Source of the DNA: Streptomyces sp. TSRI0281
GTDB lineage: Bacteria; Actinomycetota; Actinomycetes; Streptomycetales; Streptomycetaceae
Length of the DNA stretch: 64,000 nt
Assembly (NCBI RefSeq): GCF_001905125.1
Contig: NZ_LWLE01000023.1
Location: 310,001-374,000 of the forward strand
Reading direction: 5' to 3'
Positions within the stretch are counted from its first letter, which is position 1. Every line of letters begins with the position of its first letter. This document shows, one piece after another, positions 42,490 to 50,953 of the stretch. The notes under the pieces are model-generated. The model worked only from the letters and a program-made list of their open reading frames with translations. It searched no databases and was not told the DNA's origin. The translations under genes and the position numbers were made by a program.

Positions 42490-43947
42490 TCAGCGGCTCG
42501 GCCCCGGGCCGCGGGTGCCCCGGACTTCCGCGTTCCGGCGGATCTTCCCGCGTCGCTGCCGGCCCACCCGTCGCCCGTGTCCCCGGCCGCCCCGCTCCGG
42601 CCGGCTCCCGTGCAGCCCGATCCAGATCCGGACCTCCGTACCGCCGAGCACCGAACGGCCGATCCGCAGGTCGCCACCGGTGGCCTCGGCGACCCGGCGC
42701 ACGATGTCCAGGCCGAGTCCGGTCGAACCCACCGCGCCCGCCGCCCCGCCCCGGCCGCTGGAACCCCGGGCCAGGGCCGCCTCCGGGTCGGCGATCCCGG
42801 GACCCGCGTCCGAGACCAGCACGATCACCGCGTCACCGCTGTGGTGCACATCGACCGCGAAGGCGGTGCCCTCGGGGGTGTGCCGGAAGACATTGCCGAG
42901 CAACGCGTCGAGGGCGGCGGCCAGTTCGGGCCGGGCGACCGGGATGCGTACCGTACGTTCCACTCCCGCGAGGCGCACCTCGCGCCCCTCGTCCTCGGCG
43001 AGCGCCGACCAGAAGCCCATCCGCTCCCGGATCACCTCGGACGCGTCGCAGCCGGCGCCCGCACCCTTCTGTACGCCCTGGGTCTGCGGGCGTTGTTCGC
43101 GGGCGGTACGGATGATCGTGTCGACCTCGTGCTCCAACTGCTCGACCGCGGCCCGGGTCTGCTCGGCGGCCGGTCCCTCGCCCAGCGAGGCGGCGTTGAG
43201 CCGGAGCACGGTGAGGGGGGTGCGCAGCCGGTGCGAGAGGTCGGCGGCCAGTTCCCGTTCGTTGGCCAGGAGCTGGACGACCTGGTCGGCCATCGAGTTG
43301 AACGCCACGGCGGCGGACCGCAGTTCGGTGGGCCCCTCCTCCGGGACCCTGGTCCCGAGCCTGCCCTCCCCCAGGTCCTGGGCGGCGCCCGCGAGCCGCT
43401 GGGCGGGCTCCACCATGCGTACGCCGAGCCGGTCGGCGACCGCCACCGAGCCGACGATCAGCGCGATGCCGACACCCGCCAGCATCAGCCAGGCGGTGGC
43501 CACCCCGTGGGAGACCTCGTCCTCGGGCACGAACACCTCGACGACGGCGATGTCCCCGGAGCCCAGCGCGACGGGCGTGAGCAGCGCGGAGCCGCCCCGC
43601 ACCGCGGTGATGGAGGCACGCCCGTCCTTCCGTACGGTCTCCACGTCCTCGCGCGGAGCACGCCGGGTGCCGATCTCCAGCGCCCGGCGCCCCGGCCCGT
43701 CGGCGGCCGGGACATGGACGGCGAGCCGTCCCTCGTCGCCCGGTTCGGTGGACAGGACGGCCCGGGTCAGCTCCTTGCGGTCGGTGGTGATGGAGAGGGT
43801 CGGCCCGATCGTGGCGGCCTGCCGTTCCGCGTCGGAGAAGGCCCGGTCGCTGGCCATCTCCTTGACGACGAGGCCGAGCGGCACGGCGAACGCGATCGCG
43901 ACCATGGCGGTGACCGCCAGACAGACCCTGACCAGGGCCCATCTCAT
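42490..43947 (-). CDS. Two-component sensor histidine kinase
   Basis: 485 residues. Two membrane segments (VRVCLAVTAMVAIAFAVPLG near 5-25 and LMLAGVGIALIVGSVAVA near 150-170) enclose an extracytoplasmic sensor of about 125 residues. HAMP, HisKA with the phosphorylated His in ELAADLSHRLRTPLT (near 245), and HATPase (NVFRHTPEG and STGLGLDIVRR) follow. The last about 40 residues are an Arg/Gly-rich tail. Its ATG overlaps the response-regulator stop (ATGA). The signal is unknown. The start at MRWALVRV is set by that overlap. Confidence 0.93.
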   Translation of the reverse strand: MRWALVRVCLAVTAMVAIAFAVPLGLVVKEMASDRAFSDAERQAATIGPTLSITTDRKELTRAVLSTEPGDEGRLAVHVPAADGPGRRALEIGTRRAPREDVETVRKDGRASITAVRGGSALLTPVALGSGDIAVVEVFVPEDEVSHGVATAWLMLAGVGIALIVGSVAVADRLGVRMVEPAQRLAGAAQDLGEGRLGTRVPEEGPTELRSAAVAFNSMADQVVQLLANERELAADLSHRLRTPLTVLRLNAASLGEGPAAEQTRAAVEQLEHEVDTIIRTAREQRPQTQGVQKGAGAGCDASEVIRERMGFWSALAEDEGREVRLAGVERTVRIPVARPELAAALDALLGNVFRHTPEGTAFAVDVHHSGDAVIVLVSDAGPGIADPEAALARGSSGRGGAAGAVGSTGLGLDIVRRVAEATGGDLRIGRSVLGGTEVRIWIGLHGSRPERGGRGHGRRVGRQRRGKIRRNAEVRGTRGPGPSR

Positions 43948-44648
43948 GCGGGCGGCTCCGGGGCCGGTGGCTGGAGTTTCACGCCGACGCCGCGCAGGGT
44001 GTGCAGATAGCGCGGGCGGGCCGCGGTCTCGCCCAGCTTGCGGCGCAGCCACGACAGATGGACGTCGATGGTCTGGTCGTCGCCGTAGGACTGCTGCCAG
44101 ACCTCGGCCAGCAGTTCCTTGCGCGGGACGACGACGCCCGGCCGCCCCGCGAGGAAGGTCAGCAGGTCGAATTCACGGCGGGTCAGATCGATGGCCGTGC
44201 CGTCCAGTTCGGCCTGGCGGCGCAGCGGGTCGATGGCGAGCCCGCCGACCCGGATGACCCTGGGCGGCGGCGCCTCACCGCCCGAGGCGCGCGAGCGGCG
44301 CAGCACGGCGGCCATCCGCGCCGAGAGGTGTTCGACCGAGAACGGCTTGGTCAGGTAGTCGTCCGCGCCGTCGTTGAGCAGCCGTACGATCTCGCTCTCG
44401 TCGTCCCGCGCGGTGGCGATGATCACCGGTACGTCGGTGATGGACCGGAGCATCTTCAGCGCCTCGGCGCCGTCGAGGTCGGGCAGTCCGAGATCGAGGA
44501 TGACCACGTCGAAGCCGTGGTGCGCCACCTCGCGCAGCGCTTCGAGCGCGGTCCCCACACTCCGTACCGTATGAGCGGCCTCACTGAGGTGCCGGATGAG
44601 GGCGGAACGTACGAACTGGTCGTCCTCGACCACGAGCACACTTGCCAT
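43944..44648 (-). CDS. Two-component response regulator, OmpR/PhoB family
   Basis: 234 residues from MASVLVVEDDQF. The receiver domain has the acidic pair VVEDD, the phospho-acceptor Asp in VVILDLGLPD (near 51) and the switch Lys in YLTKPFS. The C-terminal winged helix is AIDLTRREFDLLTFLAGR through YGDDQTIDVHLSWLRRKLG. It is cotranscribed with the kinase. An alternative start 9 bp upstream (MPPMAS) exists. Targets are not evident; the divergent secreted-protein gene next door is a candidate. Confidence 0.93.
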   Translation of the reverse strand: MASVLVVEDDQFVRSALIRHLSEAAHTVRSVGTALEALREVAHHGFDVVILDLGLPDLDGAEALKMLRSITDVPVIIATARDDESEIVRLLNDGADDYLTKPFSVEHLSARMAAVLRRSRASGGEAPPPRVIRVGGLAIDPLRRQAELDGTAIDLTRREFDLLTFLAGRPGVVVPRKELLAEVWQQSYGDDQTIDVHLSWLRRKLGETAARPRYLHTLRGVGVKLQPPAPEPPA

Positions 44649-44728
44649 GGGCGGCACCGTACGCCATTCAACGGCCCCCGGTCCCGCCGCCGGAGGTACG
44701 GGGACAGCACGGGCCCGGGTGGTGCAGG

Positions 44729-45292
44729 ATGTCCCGGATGCAACGAGGACTCGTACACGCGATCGCGTGGTCGCTCGCCACCGGGGCGGCGGTCACGCTG
44801 TCGTGGTGGGGCGTGCACACGGTGATGGCGGGGACGGCGTACGACCCTCCGCGCGCCGTTCCGATCGCGGTGGGCACGTCGGCCTCCGAGGGGACCGGAG
44901 AGGCCGACCGGGAGCCGGTGTCGTCCTCGACGCACCGGGCCGCGCCTCCCCCGTCGCCGCGCACCACCGATCCGGAGACCTCGGGCCCCGACGCCACGTC
45001 GTCGCCGCCGTCCGCCCGGCCGTCCCGGCAGCCGTCCGGCGCCGGGGCGAAGACATCGGCGCCCGCGGGCGAGGTGAAGGGGTACCGCACGGACGGGGGC
45101 CGGGTCGTCTTCGAGCTGGGGAGCGACGCGGCGAAACTGGTCTCGGCGACCCCGGAACCGGGCTGGTCGATGCAGGTCTGGACGAACGAGGCCTGGATCC
45201 GGGTGAACTTCAATGACGGGGGCGAGGCGACGTACTCGGTGTTCTGCACCTGGAACGGTCATCCGCCGACGGTCCAGATCGTCGACCCGTAG
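44729..45292 (+). CDS. Secreted or membrane-anchored hypothetical protein
   Basis: About 187 residues. One N-terminal hydrophobic segment (LVHAIAWSLATGAAVTLSWWGV) is followed by a long Pro/Ser/Thr-rich linker of about 75 residues. A compact C-terminal beta-rich domain of about 65 residues follows (EVKGYRTDGGRVVFELGSD through ATYSVFCTWNGHPPTVQIV). It is likely a signal anchor with an external domain. It is divergent from the two-component genes, so it may be their target or sensor partner. The start could also be ATG 44738. Confidence 0.7.
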   Translation: MSRMQRGLVHAIAWSLATGAAVTLSWWGVHTVMAGTAYDPPRAVPIAVGTSASEGTGEADREPVSSSTHRAAPPPSPRTTDPETSGPDATSSPPSARPSRQPSGAGAKTSAPAGEVKGYRTDGGRVVFELGSDAAKLVSATPEPGWSMQVWTNEAWIRVNFNDGGEATYSVFCTWNGHPPTVQIVDP

Positions 45293-45378
45293 CCGGGTGC
45301 GCGGGGCCGGGTGTGCGCGGGGATCGCGAAGGAGCGGGCGGCGTGCCGGGCCGCGTGCGGGCGTACGCGTCCCCGGCG

Positions 45379-46290
45379 TTATGTGAAGGCCGAGGGTGGC
45401 GGGGCCGGGGACGGTTTGGCGGCCTCGTCCGTGACGACGGCGGCGCCTCCGGTGAAGTCCGCGAGCGCCCGCCCGTGTTCGACGCGGCCGGGGTGCGGAT
45501 CGCTCGCGACCCGGCGGGTCAGTTCGGCGACCGCGAGCGGCAGGTCCGAGGCGAGCAGCACCGCGTTGCCGAAGCGCCGGCCGCGCCACACGGTCGGGTC
45601 GGCGGCGAGCGCCAGCTCCGGGAAGACGGCGGCGGCGGTGGCGATCTGGCCGCGCAGATGGGCCAGCGGCGGCCCGTCGGCGAGGTTGGCGGCGTACTGC
45701 CCACCGGGCTTCAGGACCCGGCGCACCTCGGCGAGGAATTCGGCGGAGGTGAGATGGGCGGGGGTACGGGCCCCGCTGAACACATCGGCGATGACGAGGT
45801 CGGCCCAGCCGTCCTGGACCTTGCCGAGCCCGGCGCGGGCGTCCGTGGCGCGGACCCGGATCCGGGCCTGCGGGTCCAGCGGGAGCTCCCCGCGCACCAG
45901 TTGGACGAGGGCGGCGTCGACCTCGACGATCTGCTGGGTGGAGCGGGGGCGGGTCGCCGCGACGTAACGCGCGAGGGTGAAGGCGCCGCCGCCCAGATGG
46001 AGGACGTGCAGCGGCTGTTGCGCGGGGGCGGCGAGGTCGATGATGTGGCCGATCCTGCGCTGGTACTCGAAGGAGAGGTACGTGGGGTCGTCGAGGTCCA
46101 CGTGCGACTGGGGGGCGCCGTCCAGCAGCAGGGTCCAGCCGTGGGGCCGTTCCCGGTCGGGTATCAGCTCGGCGAGGCCGCCGTCCACCGCCTGGGACGT
46201 CCCGGCCCGTTCTCCCTTGCCGGCCCGGCGCTCCTGCTTGCGCGCGGAACCCTTCCGTGCGCCCCCGGCCGGCGCTCCTCGACGTGCCAC
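45379..46290 (-). CDS. Spermidine-synthase-like SAM-dependent protein
   Basis: 303 residues. The N-terminus is basic and low-complexity. The Rossmann core shows VLHLGGGAFTLARYVA (nucleotide motif near 95), EVDAALVQLVR and DVFSGARTPAHLTSAEFL, all typical of the polyamine aminopropyltransferase fold. The catalytic-loop DAR and VIADVF positions are kept, but classical putrescine-binding Asp residues could not be confirmed. In actinomycetes such stand-alone proteins are of unknown substrate. The GTG at 46290 opens the frame. It is not evidently in an operon. Confidence 0.82.
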   Translation of the reverse strand: MARRGAPAGGARKGSARKQERRAGKGERAGTSQAVDGGLAELIPDRERPHGWTLLLDGAPQSHVDLDDPTYLSFEYQRRIGHIIDLAAPAQQPLHVLHLGGGAFTLARYVAATRPRSTQQIVEVDAALVQLVRGELPLDPQARIRVRATDARAGLGKVQDGWADLVIADVFSGARTPAHLTSAEFLAEVRRVLKPGGQYAANLADGPPLAHLRGQIATAAAVFPELALAADPTVWRGRRFGNAVLLASDLPLAVAELTRRVASDPHPGRVEHGRALADFTGGAAVVTDEAAKPSPAPPPSAFT

Positions 46291-46365
46291 GTTCGCTGAT
46301 CCTCGCTGATGGGGTCCCGGGGTACCGGCAACGGCGGCAGATCCGCCCTTCCGGCCATTATGGGC

Positions 46366-46896
46366 TCAGCTGCAGTTGTCGGCCGCTTCGATCACCCGGG
46401 CCGCTTGGTCGAGCGCGGCCCGGAGCGCGGCCGGGTCGGTGACCGGGGCGTCGTCGGCGGGCGGCAGCAGCCAGCCGGAGCCGGAGACGGGCGGCTCGGC
46501 GGGGATGCGCAGCCCGCGGCCGTTCGTGGACGTACAGGCGCTGCCCGGTACGTCCCACGCCTCGGCGGTGCCCGGTGGCACCAGGAATCCCAGGGTGTCG
46601 CAGGTGCCGTCGTGCAGCACCGGGCCGACCGGCTCCTGGTCGGCGCCGCGGCGCAGGATGTCCACGGCCTCCAGGCCCTGGCGGGACGGGACGGTGACCA
46701 GGTCGCAGGGTTCCTCGGCGGATCCGTCCGCGGGGTGGGGCGAAGTCGCCGCCGGACCCGTGGGATGCGTCGCCGTGCCCGCCGGATCGGCCGCCGCGCC
46801 CGTCGGGTTCGCTGCCTCGGCCGTCGGGTTCGTCGTCGTGCCCGTCGAGTTCGTCGCGGTCGTACGTGAGCCGGTCTCCGAGCCGAGATGCAGCAA
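46366..46896 (-). CDS. Hypothetical protein, Prim-Pol-associated C-domain type
   Basis: 176 residues from a TTG at 46896, chosen because AGGAGG sits 7 nt upstream; ATG 46914 is the alternative. A repetitive stretch (TNPTAEAANPTGAAADPAGT and similar) separates a short N-terminus from a domain with CDLVTVPSRQGLEAVDILRR, GFLVPPGTAEAW and SGWLLPPADD. The latter resembles the family annotated as bifunctional primase/polymerase N-terminal in Streptomyces, and also the protein at 55672. The catalytic residues of a real Prim-Pol are not seen. It may be a regulatory or nucleotide-binding relative. Confidence 0.65.
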   Translation of the reverse strand: MLHLGSETGSRTTATNSTGTTTNPTAEAANPTGAAADPAGTATHPTGPAATSPHPADGSAEEPCDLVTVPSRQGLEAVDILRRGADQEPVGPVLHDGTCDTLGFLVPPGTAEAWDVPGSACTSTNGRGLRIPAEPPVSGSGWLLPPADDAPVTDPAALRAALDQAARVIEAADNCS

Positions 46897-47135
46897 GGGA
46901 ACCCCTCCTCTCATCGCCGAACGGAGCCGCACTCCGTCTCCATGTGTCCAACGCGCCGACAGCGTCAAGGGCTACGGCGCCACGCCGCCGCAAAGGGTGG
47001 CAGTTCATGGCGGATCAGGGGGGAGTTATCCCTTTTGTAGGGAAACCCTGTGTATGCGGTTCGTCACACCAGGTACGTTCTTGCCCCGCCGGGACACCTG
47101 AACCAGGAGCCCGGCCGCACTGGAGAGGGCCAGCC

Positions 47136-48536
47136 ATGGTGTCGACAGGGCCAGTTCCCAACGTCGTCTTCCGCCAACTGCGCGGCCGACGCTCGGCGGG
47201 GGAGTTCGCGGCGGCCGTCCGCAGGGCCGCCCGCGAGATCGGCGAACACGTCGCGTGCGACGCCCGGTACATCGGGCGCGTGGAGTCCGGCGAGATCCGC
47301 TGTCCCAACTACGCGTACGAACGGGTCTTCCTGCACATGTTCCCCGGGTCGTCCCTGGCCGACCTGGGGTTCTCGGCCCGTGAGGCTGTGCGTGGGAGGG
47401 GGGCGCGCGACACGGTCCCGGCGCCCTCGTCCTCTTCACCCCTGCCCGTGCCCCCGACCCCGTCCCTTCCCCCGCCCGCCACGGGCCGCGGCGACATCGA
47501 CATCGACGAGGAGAGCGACGTGCTGCGTCGCGTGTTCATGACGAGCGGTACCGCCACGGTGGCGGCCGCGTCCCTGAGCTTCGACGGCACCCGCGCGGCT
47601 GCCGCCCCGGTCTTCCTGCCCGCGCAGCGCCGGGTCGGCGAGACGGAGGTGGCCGCCGTCGAGAAGGCGGTGCGGCAGATCCGGCTGCTGGACGACCGGC
47701 ACGGCGGCGACGGGCTCTACCGGCGGGCGGGCCAGCCGCTGCGGGCGGCGTACGCGCTGCTGGACTCCGGCGCCACGACCCGGCGCGCCACCGCGGACCG
47801 GCTGCACGCGGGAGCGGGTGAGCTGGCGATCTCGGTGGGGTGGCTGGCCCATGACTCGGGCCGGTTCGACGACGCGCGCTCGCACTACGCGGAGGCGCTC
47901 GCCATGGCCCGGCTGGCCGGTGACGCGGCGCTGGAGGCGCACGCGTTCTGCAACGCGTCGTTCCTGGCGCGGGACACGGGGCGGCCCCGGGAGGCGGTCC
48001 GGGCGGCGGAGGCCGGACAGCGGGCCGCCCGCGCGCTCGGCTCGCCCCGGCTGCTGGCGCTGCTCGCGCTGCGGGAGGCGGGGGGCCGGGCGGGGCTCGG
48101 CGACCGGACGGGGTGCGACCGGGCGATCGGGCGGGCCCGTGCGGCGTTCGAGCGGGGGCCGTCCGCCGCGGATCCGGAGTGGATGACCTTCTTCCGGGAC
48201 GCGGAGATGGAGCTGCTGGAGGCGCAGTGCTGGTCCGCGCTGGGCGACTGGTCCCGGGCGGCCCGGCACGGGCGGCGTGCGGTGGCGCTCCAGGACGCGC
48301 ACTTCACCAGGAACCTGGCGCTGTACCGGGCGCAGTTGACGGGTGACCTGGCACGGGCGGGCCTGGCCGACGAGGCGGCGGCGACGGGCCACCAGGCGCT
48401 GGACCTGCTGGACCGGGTCCGCTCCTCCCGGATCCGGGGAATGCTGGCGGGGGCGGCGCGGGTGCTGGAGCCGCGGGGTGGGGCGGCGGGGGTGGCCACG
48501 TTCCTGACCCGCCACGCGGACCGCACCCACCACTGA
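47136..48536 (+). CDS. XRE-like regulator with TPR domain (NsdA-like architecture)
   Basis: 466 residues. The N-terminal about 80 residues include an XRE-type region (FRQLRGRRSAGEFAAAVRRAAREIG, DARYIGRVESGEIRCPNY). A Pro/Ser linker follows. The C-terminal about 280 residues are helical repeats with GRFDDARSHYAEALAMARLAGD and GDWSRAARHGRRAVALQDAHF (TPR-like). In Streptomyces such proteins, for example NsdA, regulate development or antibiotics. A stretch with TSGTATVAAASLSF may be a vestigial Tat-type segment (near 137-150). The ATG is after GGAGAGGGCC. Confidence 0.82.
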   Translation: MVSTGPVPNVVFRQLRGRRSAGEFAAAVRRAAREIGEHVACDARYIGRVESGEIRCPNYAYERVFLHMFPGSSLADLGFSAREAVRGRGARDTVPAPSSSSPLPVPPTPSLPPPATGRGDIDIDEESDVLRRVFMTSGTATVAAASLSFDGTRAAAAPVFLPAQRRVGETEVAAVEKAVRQIRLLDDRHGGDGLYRRAGQPLRAAYALLDSGATTRRATADRLHAGAGELAISVGWLAHDSGRFDDARSHYAEALAMARLAGDAALEAHAFCNASFLARDTGRPREAVRAAEAGQRAARALGSPRLLALLALREAGGRAGLGDRTGCDRAIGRARAAFERGPSAADPEWMTFFRDAEMELLEAQCWSALGDWSRAARHGRRAVALQDAHFTRNLALYRAQLTGDLARAGLADEAAATGHQALDLLDRVRSSRIRGMLAGAARVLEPRGGAAGVATFLTRHADRTHH

Positions 48537-48537
48537 G

Positions 48538-48700
48538 ACGTTCCGGGCGCGCCCATTCAGCCCGCCCGGCGCCCGGCGACCCCACGTTCCGGACGCGCCC
48601 ACCCGGTCCGGCGCCCGGCGACCCCACGTTCCGGACGCACCCACCCAGCCCGGCGCCACCCCACGTTCCGGGCGCGCCCACCCGGCCCCGCAGGACCACA
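48538..48700. repeat. Four imperfect ~42-bp tandem repeats
   Basis: The element ACGTTCCGG(A/G)CGC(G/A)CCCACCC with a variable CCCGGCGCC tail begins at 48538, 48584, 48626 and 48663. Unit spacing shrinks (46, 42, 37 bp). It directly follows the regulator stop. Confidence 0.8.
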
Positions 48701-48725
48701 AAGGTGCGCCCCGCCCGGCACAAGG

Positions 48726-48990
48726 GTTCCGTCCTCAAACGCCGGACCGGCTGAAAGTGGACGCCCACGACCGCCAAGGTGCGCCCGCCCCGGCACAAAG
48801 GTTCCGTCCTCAAACGCCGGACCGGCTGAAAGTGGACACTCACGACCGCCAAGGTGCGCCCGCCCCGGCACAAAGGTTCCGTCCTCAAACGCCGGACCGG
48901 CTGAAAGTGGACACCCACGACCGCCAAGGTGCGCCCGCCCCGGCACAAAGGTTCCGTCCTCAAACGCCGGACCGGCTGAAAGTGGACGCC
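48726..48990. repeat. 75-bp tandem repeat array (four copies)
   Basis: Copies start at 48726, 48801, 48876 and 48951, exactly 75 bp apart and nearly identical (differences mainly at the GGACGC/GGACAC site). The last is cut after about 40 bp and a partial copy precedes at about 48696. The unit core (CGTCCTCAAACGCCGGACCG) is a dispersed Streptomyces intergenic motif, from memory. It lies between convergent genes. Confidence 0.92.
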
Positions 48991-49040
48991 CGGGACCGGC
49001 TGGGGGGCACGCCGGACCGGCTGGAACGTGGGCGCCGCGG

Positions 49041-49637
49041 CTAGTGGTGCAGGTGGCCCGTGTCGTTCCAGCGTTCCACCGCCGGCATCCCGTACGCCCA
49101 CCCCAGCACCGACAGCGACGTCGGATCCAGCCTGATCCTGGCCCCGAAGGACACGTCCTCGCCCAGCCACCGCGCGCCCAGCGCCCGCAGGATGTGCCCG
49201 TGGGCGAAGACCAGGACGTCCCGGTCCGCCGAGCGCGCCCAGTCGACGATCTCGTCGGCGCGGGCGGAGATCTCCGCCGTCGTCTCCCCCTCCGGCACAC
49301 CGTCGCGCCAGATCAGCCAGTCCGGACGGTCCGCCCGGATCTGCGCCGGGGTCAGCCCCTCGTACGCCCCGTAGTCCCACTCCATCAGCGCGTCCCACGG
49401 CTCGGCCCGCTCCCCGAACCCGGCGATCTCGCAGGTCTCGGCGGCCCGGACGAGCGGGCTGGTCCGCACCTCCACCCCGGGGAGCCCCGCCCAGGGCTCC
49501 TCGTGCAGCCGTGCACCGAGCAGCTTCGCGCCCGCGCGGCCGGAGTCGAGGAGCGGGATGTCCGTCCTGCCGGTGTGATTGCCCTGGACGGACCACTGGG
49601 TCTGGCCATGCCGGGCGAGCAGGATTCGCGGTGCCAT
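49041..49637 (-). CDS. Histidine phosphatase family protein
   Basis: 198 residues. The RHG signature LLARHGQTQWSVQGNHTGRTD carries the phospho-accepting His (near residue 8). The second catalytic set has LVRAAETCEIAG, EWDYGAYEG and FAHGHILRALG. It is phosphoglycerate-mutase-like and acts on a small phosphorylated metabolite; the exact substrate is unknown. The start at ATG 49637 follows GGGAGAG. It is divergent from the PAP2 gene, with about 330 bp between them. Confidence 0.9.
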   Translation of the reverse strand: MAPRILLARHGQTQWSVQGNHTGRTDIPLLDSGRAGAKLLGARLHEEPWAGLPGVEVRTSPLVRAAETCEIAGFGERAEPWDALMEWDYGAYEGLTPAQIRADRPDWLIWRDGVPEGETTAEISARADEIVDWARSADRDVLVFAHGHILRALGARWLGEDVSFGARIRLDPTSLSVLGWAYGMPAVERWNDTGHLHH

Positions 49638-49966
49638 GACGGCTCTCCCTGAAACGGTGGAACGGTGAACAGGTCCCGGACTGCGGTGGCCGGGACGGCG
49701 ACGGAGGGACGGCGGCACGGCTCCGGGCTCGGTCGAGGGCGGAGCCGATTCGTCCCGCTCCATCATCTCTCACGTGCCCGGCAGGCAACCTCCGGGGCCG
49801 TAACCGCGTCCCACCCTGAGCAGTCCTGTTCCGCGGCCCGGCCGCGACCGGGAACCGCAGGGGTACGGGGCGTCCGAAAGGGGCCCCCCGGGGGGAACGG
49901 CGGCTCACGACCACCGTACGGTTGAACGCTCGCCGTCGGCCGCATGAACATGGGGAGAGCTACCGG
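49638..49966. other. Divergent promoter region
   Basis: 329 bp between the phosphatase and PAP2 genes. It contains no supported gene; open frames here are extensions of neighbours. A GGGGAGAG ribosome site for PAP2 is at 49952-49959. Confidence 0.5.
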
Positions 49967-50953
49967 ATGCCGCACGCCACTGCCGCGCCCGTGCCCGGCC
50001 ACCGGCCCCGCTGGTGGACGGAACTGCCATTGATCGCGGTGGTGTACGCGCTGTACTCGGCGGGACGGCTCGTGGTCCGCGGCGATGTGTCGACGGCGGT
50101 CGACCACGGCCTGGCCATTCTCCGCCTGGAGCAGGCGCTCCACATCAACGCCGAGCACCCGCTCAACCGGCTGCTGACCGACACCCCGTCGCTCGGGATA
50201 CCCGCCGACTTCGCGTATGCCTCCCTGCACTACCTGGTCACCCCGGCCGTCCTCATATGGATGTTCCGGCGCAGGTCGGCCGCCTACCGGGCGGCCAGGA
50301 CCTGGCTGATGACCTCGACCCTGCTGGGCATGATCGGTTTCACGCTGATGCCGACCTGCCCGCCCCGGCTGCTGGACGCCGGATACGGATTCGTCGACAC
50401 GATGGCCCAGTACAGCTCGTACGGCTGGTGGGGTACCGGCGCGAGCGCGCCGCGCGGGCTCAGCGGAATGACCAACCAGTACGCGGCGATGCCCAGTCTG
50501 CACGTGGGCTGGGCCGTGTGGTGCGGGGTCCTGCTGTGGCGCCACGGCCGCCACCCCCTCATACGGGCGGCGGGCATCGCTTACCCGCTGCTGACCACTT
50601 TCGTGGTGATGGGCACCGCCAACCACTATTTCCTCGACGCCGTCGCGGGCGCCGCCGTGATGGGCGTCGGAGCACTGCTGACCAGGCCGGTGATGCGGCT
50701 GGCCGACCGGGTCAAGGACCGGTTCGGGGCGGCTTCCGCCCCTGTCGCCGCGGCCTCCACGGCGACGAAGTCCCCGATTGTCAGTGCCGGATGCAAGACT
50801 TCCGCGGGTGAGCGAATCCCCGGCCAGCGGACCACCTCCGCAGATTCCACCGACACGGCACGAAGCGACGCCGGACGAAGCGACCCGGCAGCAATCGACG
50901 CGGCACGAAGCGACGCGGCGGAGAGCGACGACGCTCCGGCAGCGGCTCGCTGA
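49967..50953 (+). CDS. PAP2-family phosphatase / inositol-phosphoceramide-synthase-like membrane protein
   Basis: 328 residues with about six membrane segments. The PAP2 acid-phosphatase motifs are seen: Thr/Cys-Pro-Pro-Arg loop TCPPRLLD (near 128), MPSLHVGWAVW (motif 2 with His, near 175) and TANHYFLDAVAG (motif 3). It dephosphorylates or transfers lipid head groups at the membrane. The C-terminal about 60 residues are repetitive and polar (STDTARSDAGRSDPAAIDAARSD in part) and overlap the next gene by 146 bp in another frame. The ATG at 49967 follows GGGGAGAG. Confidence 0.88.
   Translation: MPHATAAPVPGHRPRWWTELPLIAVVYALYSAGRLVVRGDVSTAVDHGLAILRLEQALHINAEHPLNRLLTDTPSLGIPADFAYASLHYLVTPAVLIWMFRRRSAAYRAARTWLMTSTLLGMIGFTLMPTCPPRLLDAGYGFVDTMAQYSSYGWWGTGASAPRGLSGMTNQYAAMPSLHVGWAVWCGVLLWRHGRHPLIRAAGIAYPLLTTFVVMGTANHYFLDAVAGAAVMGVGALLTRPVMRLADRVKDRFGAASAPVAAASTATKSPIVSAGCKTSAGERIPGQRTTSADSTDTARSDAGRSDPAAIDAARSDAAESDDAPAAAR

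Noticed and set aside
48726..48990. CRISPR array
   Set aside because: The 75-bp units are repeated as a whole with no unique spacers and no cas genes nearby, so it is an ordinary tandem repeat.
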